A stretch of DNA of 64,000 bases from CAYXDO01 sp964463485 (GCA_964463485.1 CAYXDO010000003.1:80282-144281), one strand, 5' to 3'. Positions 53,753 to 62,117 are shown, numbered from the stretch's first letter. Notes: generated by a model from the sequence alone, not told the origin. Numbers and translations: made by a program.

Positions 53753-54856
53753 TTAGAGCCGCATCGGCATCACGATCGCGCGAAAATCGGGCGCCTTCTC
53801 CGACCGTAACAGACCTGGCGACAGCGCATCGGACACCGACAGCTCGACCTTGCCTTCGGGCAACACGGTCAACACGTCGAGCAGATATCGGAAGTTGAAG
53901 CCCACGCGCAGCGGCTCACCGTCGAACTCGACCTCGATCTCTTCGCTGGCCTCGCCGAGGTCCGGATTGTTGGCGGACAACGTCAAGACGCCAGGGCGCA
54001 AGTCGACGCGAACGCTCTGAGACTTGTCCGAAGCGAGGAGCGACGTGCGCTTGAGGGCCTCTCGGAACGCTTCGCGCTCGACATACGCCTTGCGCGAGAA
54101 GGAGCTCGGAATGACTTGTTGATAATCGGGGAACTGACCTTCGAGCAGCTGCGTGGTCAACACGATCTCGCCGCGCTCGAACACCGCGGAGTTCTCGACG
54201 AAGCCAATGCGAGCCGGCCCACCTGCGTCGTCGAGCAGCTTGCGAAGCTCGATGACGCCTTTGCGCGGGACGATGACGCCTTTCTTGAGCGGCACCTTCT
54301 CCTCCACCGCTCGCTCCACCAGCGACAAGCGATGGCCGTCCGTCGACACCATGCGAAGGCCTGTGCCCGTAGGCTCCACGTACACGCCCGTGAGGTTGTA
54401 GCGAGTCTCGTCGGTTGAGACCGAGAACAGCGTCCGATCGATCATCTCGCGAAAGACCGCCGGATCGATGTTGAAGAACGGCACCTCTTCGAAACGCGGC
54501 AGCGCAGGGAAGCCTTCAGCGGCCGATCCGACCACCTTGAAGCTGACCTTGCCGCTCGCGATCTCGACCCAGTTGTTGGCCGCTTTTTCGAGCGTCAGCG
54601 ACGCGTGCGGCAAGGAGCGCACGATCTCGAACAGCGCTCGGCCCGCGAGCTGAATCGAGCCGGGTGTTCGGACCTCCGCGGGGTAGTGACCTACGAGCCC
54701 GAGCTCGAGGTTCGTTGCCGAGACCTTGATGCGGTTGTCGTCGCTCGCCTCGATGAGGACGTTCGCCAAGTGAGGCATCGTGGTCTTTTTCTCGACGATG
54801 CCTTGGACACGGGAGAGAGCCTTCGTGAGCTCAGAAACGCCGATCTGGAACTTCAT
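53753..54856 (-). CDS. dnaN: DNA polymerase III beta subunit (sliding clamp)
   Basis: The 367-residue clamp reads MKFQIGVSELTKALSRVQGI, with the three-domain repeat visible in PHLANVLIEASDDNRIKVSATNLELGL, FREMIDRTLFSVSTDETRYNLTGVYVE, RMVSTDGHRLSL and the C-terminal FRAIVMPMRL. It encircles DNA and tethers the replicative polymerase. It follows dnaA on the minus strand across the candidate origin region. Confidence 0.96.
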   Translation of the reverse strand: MKFQIGVSELTKALSRVQGIVEKKTTMPHLANVLIEASDDNRIKVSATNLELGLVGHYPAEVRTPGSIQLAGRALFEIVRSLPHASLTLEKAANNWVEIASGKVSFKVVGSAAEGFPALPRFEEVPFFNIDPAVFREMIDRTLFSVSTDETRYNLTGVYVEPTGTGLRMVSTDGHRLSLVERAVEEKVPLKKGVIVPRKGVIELRKLLDDAGGPARIGFVENSAVFERGEIVLTTQLLEGQFPDYQQVIPSSFSRKAYVEREAFREALKRTSLLASDKSQSVRVDLRPGVLTLSANNPDLGEASEEIEVEFDGEPLRVGFNFRYLLDVLTVLPEGKVELSVSDALSPGLLRSEKAPDFRAIVMPMRL

Positions 54857-55104
54857 GCGCGTGTGTCTCCGATCTTGGAATCCTAGAAGATCGAAAGATC
54901 GATGATGGTGATAGAGCCTGTGAAAAAGTGGATAACCGACTAACGCTTCGTTTTTGTGTGCTGATCTGGGATCGACCGGACTGTGGAGTCGACGCGTGAC
55001 GTCTGTGAGCGGATCGAGCGAGTCGGTCTCGGACCGACTTTTCACAGCGTTGTCCGCGGCTTTCTGATCTGTAAATCACGGCGTCATCCACAGGGGTGTT
55101 GCGA
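54857..55104. other. Candidate chromosomal origin (oriC) between dnaA and dnaN
   Basis: This 248-base gap contains DnaA-box-like nonamers TTATCCACT (on the minus strand, 54927-54935) and TCATCCACA (55084-55092), each one base off TTATCCACA. It also has A/T-richer pieces (54920-54960; 55067-55080) and three GATC sites in 54888-54903. Gene order recF-dnaN-dnaA-rpmH-rnpA-yidD-yidC-jag is the classic origin neighbourhood. Only two good boxes are visible, so placing oriC here rather than upstream of dnaA or beyond jag is inference. Confidence 0.5.
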
Positions 55105-56454
55105 TCACTCGACGTCGAGGAGGCGTTGGATCTCCTCTACGTGTTGACGGATTTCGGGGTCGTCGAGTCGTCGCGAGATCTGTTCTTCGGCGTTCATCGC
55201 CGTCGTGTGGTGCTTGCCTCCATGAGCTCGACCGATATCCGGATACGAGCTCTTCGTGTGCTTGCGGCACAAATACATCGAGATCTGGCGCGGCAGCGCG
55301 ATCGATTTCTTTCGCTGCTCCCCCAAGAGGTCGGAGACTTCGACTTTGAAATGAGCGGAGACCGTTTCGACGATCTCGTCGACGGTGAGCGGCCGGTCGC
55401 GATCGGCGAGCGCGAGGACCTCTCGGGCGAGCTCCATCGACATCGCGCGGCCGGTGAGCGAGCTCGTCGCGTAGAGCCTGACGAGCGCCCCCTCGAGCTC
55501 CCGAACGTTCGTCTTGATCTTTTGGGCCAGTAGCGAAGCGACCTCTTCGGACAAGAGCACGCCCTCGGCCTTGGCCTTGGTTCGAAGGATCGCTAGGCGT
55601 GTCTCGAGGTCGGGGCTCTTGAGCTCGGCGATCAGGCCCCACGCGAACCGCGTGCGAATGCGATCTTCGAGCTCTGGGATCTCGTGGGGCGGTCGATCGG
55701 AGGTGACGACGATCTTCTTCTTGGCGTCGTAGAGGACGTTGAACGTGTGAAAGAACTCCTCCTGACATGCTCTCTTGTCCGAGATGAGCTGGATGTCGTC
55801 GATCAACAGCACGTCCGCGTGGCGGTAAGCGCGGCGCACTTCGTCCATTCGCTGTTGACGGATCCCTTTGACGACGTCGGTGATGAACTCCTCGCTCGTC
55901 TTGAGCACGACCGAGAGCGGGCGCTTGCCTTCGGTCCGCTCGAGAAGCTCGTGGGCGATGGCGTGCAAGAGGTGTGTCTTTCCGAGGCCGCTCTTGCCGA
56001 CCAACACCAACGGGCTGAACGAGAGCTTCGAGCCTTCGCCGACCGAACGAGCGGCGGAGAACGCGAGCTGGTTGGAGGTCCCGACGACGAACGACGAAAA
56101 CCAATACTTCGAGTTGAGCCGGTCGCGCGTCGCGGCGTTGCCTTCGTGAACGATCGGAGCCGCCTCGACCGCAGGCTTCGAGGTGGGCTGATCGGCCTCC
56201 GCAACCACTTTTTTCGTCGGAGCGATCCGGAGCTCCAACCCGCCCGATCCCACGCTCTTCCAGAGCTCGTCGAGGATGTCTCGGTAGTGATCGTTCACCC
56301 AATTGAGCGCGAACGAGTCCTGCACACCGATGACGATGCCAGCGTCCTCGTCGGACAGGCAGCTCATCGGCGCAAACCACGTCGCGTACACGTGAGAGCT
56401 CAGCCGGCCTTCGAGCCCAGCCAAGAGCCGCGTGTATCGGTCTTCGCTCGTCAT
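55105..56454 (-). CDS. dnaA: Chromosomal replication initiator DnaA
   Basis: The 449-residue protein has domain I (RYTRLLAGLEGRLSSHVYATWF), a linker, and the AAA+ domain with Walker A GKSGLGKTHLLHA, Walker B DVLLIDDIQLI, and RTRFAWGLIAEL with the sensor/Arg-finger region. Domain IV has HTKSSYPDIGRAHGGKHHTTAMNAEEQI. In most DnaA proteins the recognition helix reads GGRDHTTVxHA; here the contact Asp (E. coli D433) is His. ATG at 56454 is preferred over upstream in-frame starts because it begins at domain I. Confidence 0.95.
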   Translation of the reverse strand: MTSEDRYTRLLAGLEGRLSSHVYATWFAPMSCLSDEDAGIVIGVQDSFALNWVNDHYRDILDELWKSVGSGGLELRIAPTKKVVAEADQPTSKPAVEAAPIVHEGNAATRDRLNSKYWFSSFVVGTSNQLAFSAARSVGEGSKLSFSPLVLVGKSGLGKTHLLHAIAHELLERTEGKRPLSVVLKTSEEFITDVVKGIRQQRMDEVRRAYRHADVLLIDDIQLISDKRACQEEFFHTFNVLYDAKKKIVVTSDRPPHEIPELEDRIRTRFAWGLIAELKSPDLETRLAILRTKAKAEGVLLSEEVASLLAQKIKTNVRELEGALVRLYATSSLTGRAMSMELAREVLALADRDRPLTVDEIVETVSAHFKVEVSDLLGEQRKKSIALPRQISMYLCRKHTKSSYPDIGRAHGGKHHTTAMNAEEQISRRLDDPEIRQHVEEIQRLLDVE

Positions 56455-56553
56455 GCGGGTCGTGGGCGTTTCCACCCGAGGGCGGCGATCTAATCCACGT
56501 CCGGCGGAGGAGGCAACGAACATCCCGAGAATGGAGAGGCCGTGCCCTTCTGC

Positions 56554-56584
56554 TTGACATGAACTCACCCAAAAGGGCTACAAC
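56554..56584 (+). promoter_or_regulatory. Candidate promoter for rpmH-rnpA-yidD-yidC
   Basis: TTGACA at 56554-56559 is a perfect -35 element. TACAAC at 56579-56584 fits a weak -10 with 19-base spacing, slightly long. It lies 22 bases before the rpmH ATG, whose AAGGA ribosome-binding site follows. The assignment rests on the -35 match and position. Confidence 0.4.
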
Positions 56585-56605
56585 ACGCCCCCCGGAAGGA
56601 ACGCC

Positions 56606-56755
56606 ATGAAGCGTACATATCAGCCCTCGAGGATCCGCCGCGCCCGAACGCACGGCTTTCTGAAGCGTATGAGCTCCAAGCAAGGAGCAGAAGTCCTGCG
56701 ACGTCGCCGCCAGAAAGGGCGCAAGCGAATGACGCCCTCCGTCTACAAGAAATAG
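56606..56755 (+). CDS. rpmH: 50S ribosomal protein L34
   Basis: The 49-residue protein begins MKRTYQPSRIRRARTHGFLK and ends in RRQKGRKRMTPSVYKK, a complete L34. GGAAGGA lies six bases before the ATG. It is divergent from dnaA and leads the rnpA-yidD-yidC-khpB run, the conserved order near bacterial origins. Confidence 0.97.
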   Translation: MKRTYQPSRIRRARTHGFLKRMSSKQGAEVLRRRRQKGRKRMTPSVYKK

Positions 56756-56758
56756 CCC

Positions 56759-57157
56759 ATGGCCGTAGGGCCGGAGCCGAACCTCAAAGCCACGGGTCGT
56801 TTCGAACGGTCTCGAAGGCTCCTGGTCCGGCGCGAATTCCTACGGGTCCAAGGGCGAGGGATCCGTATCGAAGGTCGTCACTTCGTCGTCGTCTCCCTCA
56901 AAGGCGAGGCGGATCAGGGATCGGCGCGGCTCGGACTTTCGATCGGCAAACGTGTCGGTGGAGCCGTGATTCGCAATCGCCTCAAGCGCCTCATTCGCGA
57001 AGCATTTCGGAGGATGAACGAAATGCCGGGTGTTGATGTGGTCGTGATCGCGAAGACGTCAGCGGCTGCTCTTGCACGCGAAGGCTTCGAGGCTCTCGTG
57101 CGCGAGCTGCTGCCCGCAATCGAACGAGCAGCGAGGCGTGCCGAGGCGCGGCCATGA
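56759..57157 (+). CDS. rnpA: Ribonuclease P protein component
   Basis: The 132-residue basic protein has RLLVRREFLRVQGRG, HFVVVSLKG, SARLGLSIGKRVGGAVIRNRLKRLIREAFR (the RNR motif) and VDVVVIAKTSAA. It binds the RNase P RNA and helps recognise pre-tRNA 5' leaders. It begins 3 bases after rpmH and overlaps yidD by 4 bases (ATGA). Confidence 0.95.
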   Translation: MAVGPEPNLKATGRFERSRRLLVRREFLRVQGRGIRIEGRHFVVVSLKGEADQGSARLGLSIGKRVGGAVIRNRLKRLIREAFRRMNEMPGVDVVVIAKTSAAALAREGFEALVRELLPAIERAARRAEARP

Positions 57158-57411
57158 ACACGCTGATCGTCCCGAACAAGGATCCCGGCGTGCCCTCGCG
57201 TGTGCTCATGGCGCTCCTGCGCGGTTATCAAGTCTCGCTCTCCCCGCTGCTGCACGCGGTCGGCGGGGGCGGCTGCCGCTTCCACCCGACGTGTAGCGCC
57301 TACGCGATCGAAGCCGTGCGCAAGTATGGTGCGCTCGCGGGAAGTTATCGCGGACTGCGACGTTTGATGCGTTGTCACCCGCTTCACCCCGGTGGCTTCG
57401 ACCCGCCCTGA
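57154..57411 (+). CDS. yidD: Membrane protein insertion efficiency factor YidD
   Basis: The 85-residue protein has the YidD core LLRGYQVSLSPLL, GGGCRFHPTCSAYAIEAVRKYG and RGLRRLMRCHPLHPGGFDPP. It assists YidC-dependent insertion. It overlaps rnpA and is followed by yidC after 7 bases. Confidence 0.95.
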   Translation: MNTLIVPNKDPGVPSRVLMALLRGYQVSLSPLLHAVGGGGCRFHPTCSAYAIEAVRKYGALAGSYRGLRRLMRCHPLHPGGFDPP

Positions 57412-57418
57412 GGTCCCG

Positions 57419-59134
57419 ATGGACGACTCCTCGCAAAATCAACGGTTGATGCTCGCCGCGCTCCTGTGCCTCGGAGTGCTCGCGGGATGGGGTGTGCTGT
57501 TCCCGCAACCGAAAAAACCGCCGAAGCCCGCTCCGTCGGTCCAAGCGCCCGCTGTCGCCGGCTCCACGCAGATCGCCGGCTCCACGCAGTCGGCGACCGT
57601 CGCGTTCGTGAAAACGGCTACGGTCGCGCCGACGGCTCCGGTCGAGCCCAAGAAGACGGACTTCTCGGGCCAAGTCGTCGCTCACCCCGAGCAGCCTGCG
57701 ATCCCGTTCTTCGTCTCGTTCACCAACGTCGGCGGCGGCATCGCGAGCTTCACGATCCCTTCGTATAAGGAGCGCGACGCCAGCAACCGACCCACGTCCG
57801 ATCCCATTCAGCTCGCGTTCGACGATCAACCGCAAGACGGGCGAATGGCCGGCATCTCGCTGTTGGACGGCAGCACGTTCACGCTCCCGCCCAGCGCGAC
57901 CTTCGAGATCGTCGAGACCAAAGCAGACGGCGTCGTCTATCGCTACGTCACGCATGAAGGCGTCACCATCGAACGAGAGTGGCGCGTCTCCAAAGACAGC
58001 TTCGAGCTCGAACACGCCATCACCATCAAAAACACGTCGGCGGCGCCGCAGAAGCACCGGCTCGCGATCCAAGCGGCTCTAGAGAGAAAGGGCGCCACCG
58101 CAGCCAGCGGCTTCCTGTTCATTCCACCGCCCGACAACCTCAACGCCAGCTGCTACGCGGACGGCAAAGTCCACCGCAACCTCCAGACGAGCCTCGTCGG
58201 CAAGATCGAGTCTTACTCCGAGGGCGTTCGCTGGGCCGCGATCGAGCGCCAATACTTCCTCGCCTCTTTGGTGCTGCGCGACGTCGCGGACGCTCGGTGT
58301 GAGCTCTCCGCCAAGGGATCGATCGCTACTTCGAAGCTCGTGCTGCCGCTCGTTGAGCTTCGGCCTGGCGAAGAACGACGCCACAAGCTCACCGCGTTTC
58401 TCGGCGTGAAAAAACCGGAGCTCCTCACGCGCGCCAACGCAGATCTCGAGTCCGCGGTCGACTACACGATCCTCGGACTCGACTTGTCCTTGCTGTGCCA
58501 ACTCCTGCTCAAGATCTTGGGCCTCATCCACGGCTTCACCGGCTCGTGGGGCGTGGCGATCCTCGGACTGACCGTGCTCGTGAAGCTCGTGCTGTTCCCG
58601 CTCAACCAGCGCGCCGGCAGGAACATGAAGGCCATGGCCGACATCAAGCCGGAGCTCGAAAAAGCGCAGGCCAAGTTCCCCAACGACCGCCAGCGGCTGG
58701 CCGAGGAGCAAATGCGCCTGTACAAAGAGCACGGAGTAAACCCGGCAAGCGGCTGCGTCCCGATTCTGTTGCAGATGCCCATCTGGTTTGCGCTCTATCG
58801 AGCCTTGTGGGTGTCGGTCGACCTGTACCAGCAACCGTTCTTGTGGATCCCTGACCTAACCGCTCGAGATCCTTATTGGATTCTCGCTGTCGCGCTGGTC
58901 GTACAGATGTTCCTGCAACAGAAGCTGACCCCGACGACCATGGATCCGGCCCAGCAGAAGATGATGCTCTACCTCATGCCAGCCCTGTTCGGCGGCATGA
59001 TGGCCGTGCTTCCGGCAGGCCTGGCTTTCTACATGCTCGTCAACGGTCTGTTGACCATCCTTCAGCAGCAATTTATCAACAAAACGATTCGGCCTAACCC
59101 GGGACCTACGCCCCCAAGCGGCGCGACCGCCTAG
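57419..59134 (+). CDS. yidC: Membrane protein insertase YidC
   Basis: The 571-residue protein has an N-terminal membrane anchor (QRLMLAALLCLGVLAGWGVLF), a Pro/Ala linker, a large periplasmic beta domain (residues about 85-345), and the conserved insertase core of membrane helices: LSLLCQLLLKILGLIHGFTGSWGVAILGLTVLVK with the downstream Arg of LNQRAGRN, and GCVPILLQMPIWFALYRALW. The C-terminus reads MLYLMPALFGGMMAVLPAGLAFYMLVNGLLTILQQ. A GAGGT lies 4 bases before the ATG at 57419. The domain layout is Gram-negative, which agrees with the many outer-membrane proteins here. Confidence 0.96.
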   Translation: MDDSSQNQRLMLAALLCLGVLAGWGVLFPQPKKPPKPAPSVQAPAVAGSTQIAGSTQSATVAFVKTATVAPTAPVEPKKTDFSGQVVAHPEQPAIPFFVSFTNVGGGIASFTIPSYKERDASNRPTSDPIQLAFDDQPQDGRMAGISLLDGSTFTLPPSATFEIVETKADGVVYRYVTHEGVTIEREWRVSKDSFELEHAITIKNTSAAPQKHRLAIQAALERKGATAASGFLFIPPPDNLNASCYADGKVHRNLQTSLVGKIESYSEGVRWAAIERQYFLASLVLRDVADARCELSAKGSIATSKLVLPLVELRPGEERRHKLTAFLGVKKPELLTRANADLESAVDYTILGLDLSLLCQLLLKILGLIHGFTGSWGVAILGLTVLVKLVLFPLNQRAGRNMKAMADIKPELEKAQAKFPNDRQRLAEEQMRLYKEHGVNPASGCVPILLQMPIWFALYRALWVSVDLYQQPFLWIPDLTARDPYWILAVALVVQMFLQQKLTPTTMDPAQQKMMLYLMPALFGGMMAVLPAGLAFYMLVNGLLTILQQQFINKTIRPNPGPTPPSGATA

Positions 59135-59190
59135 GTCCCCGCCGAGGCTAACCGAGAACCTCGGCAAGGCCGCCGAACACGAGGAAGCTC

Positions 59191-60168
59191 ATGATCGACA
59201 TGGAATTCGAAGGGCGAAACGAGCGCGAAGCCGTCCTGCGCGCGTGCGCTGAGCTGAAGATCAGCGAGGATCAGCTCGACTACAGCGTCATCGACGAGGG
59301 ATCCGCCGGCCTGTTGGGCTTCGGCGCCCGGCCCGCTCGCATCCGGGCCAAGCAACAGGCCGAAACCAAACCCGTCGTTGCAGAGACACCAAAGGCCGCC
59401 GAACGGGCCGATGAAGACGAGGAAGCTGGAGGCCGCGTGGGCCCCGCGCCGGAGAAGGCCGCCAAGGCGCTCGAAGTCGCGCGGGCGCTCGTCGAAAAGA
59501 TGGGCGTAAAGGCCGAGGTCAGCGTGCGCGACGAACACAAGGAGATCGTCCTCACCATCGCGGAAGTCGAAGGTGGCACCGACGTCGCCTCCATTCTCGG
59601 CGGCAGCCGACCCCCAGCCGCGCCGTCGCTCCAGTTTCTCCTCAACAAGATCGTCAACCGATTCCCCGACGACCGAAAGCACATCGTCGTCGAGACTCCG
59701 AGCGTAGAGCGCGCGCCGCGTCCCCCACGCCGTCATGATCAGCGTCCGCCGCGCCCGCCCAGGGCCGAAGGAAACGCGCCGACTGCTCCCCTCGAGGAGG
59801 TCGATCCGGAGCTCGCCGCGATCGGTCGCCTTCTGGGCGAGCGAGCGCGCACTCTCAAGAAAGTCATCTCGATCCAAATCATGTCTCCCGCTGATCGCCG
59901 CGGGATCCACCAGACCCTGAAGGACATGGAAGGCGTCGAGACGGCCTCCGAAGGCGACGGCATCTATCGCCAGATGTACGTCGTGCCGAGGTCCGGCGAA
60001 GGCCCGCGCGTCGGAGGTTCGGAGGGACGCAATGCCGATCCGGGCCAGGGCAACAACGCGGGCGGCCGCGGCCGTCGTCGCCGCCGCCGTCGAGGGGGTA
60101 AACGATTTGAGGGTTCGTCCGAGAGAACGGATCCGCCGGAGACGCCACCCACGTCGAGCTCCGAATGA
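59191..60168 (+). CDS. khpB: RNA-binding protein KhpB (Jag)
   Basis: The 325-residue protein has the Jag_N domain (REAVLRACAELKISEDQLDY, SVIDEGSAGLLGFGARPARI), a KH-like middle (ALVEKMGVKAEVSVRDEHKE, LQFLLNKIVNRFPDDRKHIVV) and an R3H domain (RTLKKVISIQIMSPADRRGIHQTLKDMEGV). It ends in a basic Gly/Arg tail (GRGRRRRRRRGGK). KhpB binds RNA with KhpA in other bacteria. Its stop overlaps the next small gene (ATGA). Confidence 0.92.
   Translation: MIDMEFEGRNEREAVLRACAELKISEDQLDYSVIDEGSAGLLGFGARPARIRAKQQAETKPVVAETPKAAERADEDEEAGGRVGPAPEKAAKALEVARALVEKMGVKAEVSVRDEHKEIVLTIAEVEGGTDVASILGGSRPPAAPSLQFLLNKIVNRFPDDRKHIVVETPSVERAPRPPRRHDQRPPRPPRAEGNAPTAPLEEVDPELAAIGRLLGERARTLKKVISIQIMSPADRRGIHQTLKDMEGVETASEGDGIYRQMYVVPRSGEGPRVGGSEGRNADPGQGNNAGGRGRRRRRRRGGKRFEGSSERTDPPETPPTSSSE
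59285..59315. repeat. 31-bp repeat, copy A (inside khpB)
   Basis: This exact 31-base stretch, coding for VIDEGSAGL in the Jag_N domain, recurs inverted and identical at 61369-61399. A GGATCC site lies near the centre of each copy. Confidence 0.85.
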
Positions 60169-60389
60169 GCGCCAGGGGCAAAACGCGCCCTGATCGACTG
60201 TTCGGAGCGGCCTGTTTGAAGCTCACCCTCGAGGGCTCCGGAACCGAAGCCAGAGCTTCTTCCATCTACCAGGAAACACTGAGCGAATTAGACCTCGCCG
60301 AGGCGGAGGTGGACGCCTATTTGGACGCCCATCGCGCCGAGGTCGTCAAGGCGTTGGCCCAAGGCCGACGCAATCGGGAGAACTCGTGA
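60165..60389 (+). CDS. Hypothetical 74-residue protein
   Basis: The short acidic protein (MSARGKTRPDRLFGAACLKL, then SIYQETLSELDLAEAEVDAYLDAHRAEVVKAL) is mostly helical with no recognised family. Its ATG overlaps the khpB stop and its TGA overlaps the GTG of the next gene, so it is translated in line with both. It has the size of small adaptor proteins; no function is proposed. Confidence 0.6.
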   Translation: MSARGKTRPDRLFGAACLKLTLEGSGTEARASSIYQETLSELDLAEAEVDAYLDAHRAEVVKALAQGRRNRENS

Positions 60390-60913
60390 AGAAGCGCGTG
60401 ACGACCAAGAAGGCAGCCAGCGCCAAAGCCAAGGGCGCCAAAGCCAAGGGCGCCAAAGCCAAGGGCGCCAAAGCCAAGGGCGCCAAAGCCAAGGGCGCCA
60501 AAGTCAAGGGCGCCAAAGTCAAGGCGGCTGCCGCGAAAAAGGCCCTGAGGAGCACAGCGCCGGGGCGTGGGGCCGGAGCTACGCTAGCTCCAGCGAAGAA
60601 GCGAAAGAGCGTTGCAGCTGCGGAAGAGGCGGCGGCGTCGCCGGTGCCGCCGGACCTCACGAGCTTGGTGTTGAGTCTGACGGCGGAGCTCCGGGAGCTC
60701 CGAGCGAGCACCAGAGCCCATGAGTCCTCGATGGAGTCGAAGATCGCGGAGGTCCTCGGGCTCTTGACTCAGATGAGGTATCGTTTGGAGATCGGGACGC
60801 ACGCCACCGTTTCGGCGGTCGTCGCGCGTCTCCCCACGCCGATGGTCGAGGCAGCGGACGGCGTCTTGTCGCTCGAGGACGAAATCGAAGCGATCGAGGC
60901 CCTGCTCGACTGA
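60386..60913 (+). CDS. Lys/Ala-rich histone-H1-like protein with coiled-coil C-terminus
   Basis: The 175-residue product starts with GTG at 60386. Residues about 10-60 are a KAKGA repeat encoded by 15-base units, giving a highly basic, H1-like tail that should bind nucleic acid. The second half is a helix with heptad-like spacing (LVLSLTAELRELRASTRAHESSM, KIAEVLGLLTQMRYRLEIG) and an acidic end (SLEDEIEAIEALLD). It may be a nucleoid-associated protein placed next to the origin and parS sites. Clear homology cannot be established by eye. Confidence 0.65.
   Translation: MKKRVTTKKAASAKAKGAKAKGAKAKGAKAKGAKAKGAKVKGAKVKAAAAKKALRSTAPGRGAGATLAPAKKRKSVAAAEEAAASPVPPDLTSLVLSLTAELRELRASTRAHESSMESKIAEVLGLLTQMRYRLEIGTHATVSAVVARLPTPMVEAADGVLSLEDEIEAIEALLD
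60418..60523. repeat. 15-bp tandem repeat coding the KAKGA tail
   Basis: The unit GCCAAAGCCAAGGGC repeats about seven times in frame, the last copies with GTC for GCC, encoding AKAKG/AKVKG. Units are nearly identical at the DNA level, pointing to recent slippage or expansion. Confidence 0.85.
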
Positions 60914-61368
60914 CGTTCGCAAAAGCGGACTCCTTCCCCTCGTTCTGGCTCCTCGGGCGGCTCTCGACGGACCCTCTCATCGACGAGACCTCGAGCCCGA
61001 GTCGAAAAACCGAGCGCGCCTCGTTCAACCCATCGGAATCGTTGGATCGACGAGAACTGAAGCGCGAGCCTCCGGCCGACTTGCTGGTTTCACCCTTCAC
61101 CTCTTTTTCGGGGGTGTTTGATGGTCGAAAACTCGAAAAAACTTCCGGCTCGCGCAACGATCGGTCGGGGGCACGCGTCGCCGCCGTCCCGTTCGTGGAC
61201 GACCGAGGCGGGTCTGGACCTGGACGACCGAGGCGGGCCCAGAAACGTGCAGCGGGGCCGGAACTTGGCGGACCCTCCGACGCCCCGAACTTGGCCGACT
61301 CGGCGGGGCCCGAACTTGGCCGACTCGGCGACCCGGCGAGGCTCCGGAACGTGGCCGACCCGGCGCCG

Positions 61369-61399
61369 AACAGGCCGGCGGATCCCTCGTCGATGACGC
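61369..61399. repeat. 31-bp repeat, copy B (inverted)
   Basis: This is the exact reverse complement of 59285-59315 in khpB. In the minus reading frame it again encodes VIDEGSAGL, but the surrounding sequence does not continue the khpB protein. Confidence 0.85.
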
Positions 61400-61867
61400 G
61401 CGTGGCCGACCGAGGCTCCGGAGCGTGGCCGGCCCGGCGCTCCGGAACGTGGCAGTGGCCGACCGGGCGCAGCTCCGGAACGTGGCCGATCGAGGCCACC
61501 GCCAGCTGCGGGGCGGCTCCCCGTCCAAACCACCGAACTTCGCGGGCGCCCAGCCTTGGTCCCGCGAACTCCGTTGTTCACCTCGCGCTCTGATTTCCCT
61601 AACGGCGTCAGCTCGCGCTTTGCGCGGCCTGGGCGAATTGCGTGCACCGGCGGAAGTGATCCGAACGTGAGACGGCCTGCTCAGACTTGAGCGGATCTCC
61701 GTGGTGAGGTGAGGAGCGAGCTCCGAGGCGATGGACCAATCCAAGACGGGCTCGATCTGCTGACGTCAAAGTCGCGGAGCAGTCAAAGCGAGCCTCGAAC
61801 GTCGGGTTGATGCGCCAGAGCGCCGGCTGCTCGCAGGCGGCGTCTAGCGAGGCGTGCGTGACCCAGC

Positions 61868-61881
61868 GTTCCACGTGGAAC
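61868..61881. promoter_or_regulatory. parS centromere site 1
   Basis: GTTCCACGTGGAAC is a perfect 14-base palindrome identical to the parS core reported for Myxococcus and close to the general bacterial parS. It is expected to bind ParB. It sits about 7 kb from dnaA, the usual origin-proximal position. Confidence 0.85.
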
Positions 61882-61906
61882 GGCAGCCCGCGCTCCTGTT
61901 GGAGCG

Positions 61907-61919
61907 CGGACAAACCGCA
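61907..61919 (+). repeat. parS-flanking repeat CGGACAAACCGCA, copy 1
   Basis: The 13-mer CGGACAAACCGCA lies 25 bases after parS site 1. An identical copy is at 62118-62130, next to the third, degenerate parS-like site. Confidence 0.6.
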
Positions 61920-62060
61920 ATTCGCGGTTGCCTTGCCAACACCTCGGCTTTCAGATCGACTCACTCACCAAGGACAGAATATGACTTGAGCTCGATCCGC
62001 CCGCACGGAAAGCGAACCTCGAAGTCGAGTGCGCCAAAGTTCCGTCGACTGTGGCCAAGC

Positions 62061-62074
62061 GTTCCACGTGGAAC
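62061..62074. promoter_or_regulatory. parS centromere site 2
   Basis: GTTCCACGTGGAAC again, within a 24-base stretch (two bases before and eight after the palindrome) that is identical to site 1. The centre-to-centre distance from site 1 is 193 bases. Confidence 0.85.
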
Positions 62075-62101
62075 GGCAGCCTGGCGCCGCTGCTTCACCG
62101 G

Positions 62102-62115
62102 GAACCACGTGGAAC
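62102..62115. promoter_or_regulatory. Degenerate parS-like site 3
   Basis: GAACCACGTGGAAC keeps the CACGTG centre and right half of parS but has AA for TT in the left half. It may be a weak ParB site. Confidence 0.45.
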
Positions 62116-62117
62116 CA

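Noticed and set aside
60657..61499. Minus-strand frame that includes VIDEGSAGLFGAGS, resembling the Jag_N motif
   Set aside because: Only the 31-base repeat encodes the motif. Flanking sequence is low-complexity and does not continue the khpB protein, so it is a sequence repeat and not a gene.
61608..61964. Minus-strand 118-codon frame with FHVERW
   Set aside because: The FHVER stretch is the translation of the parS palindrome. No ribosome-binding site or domain supports a gene.
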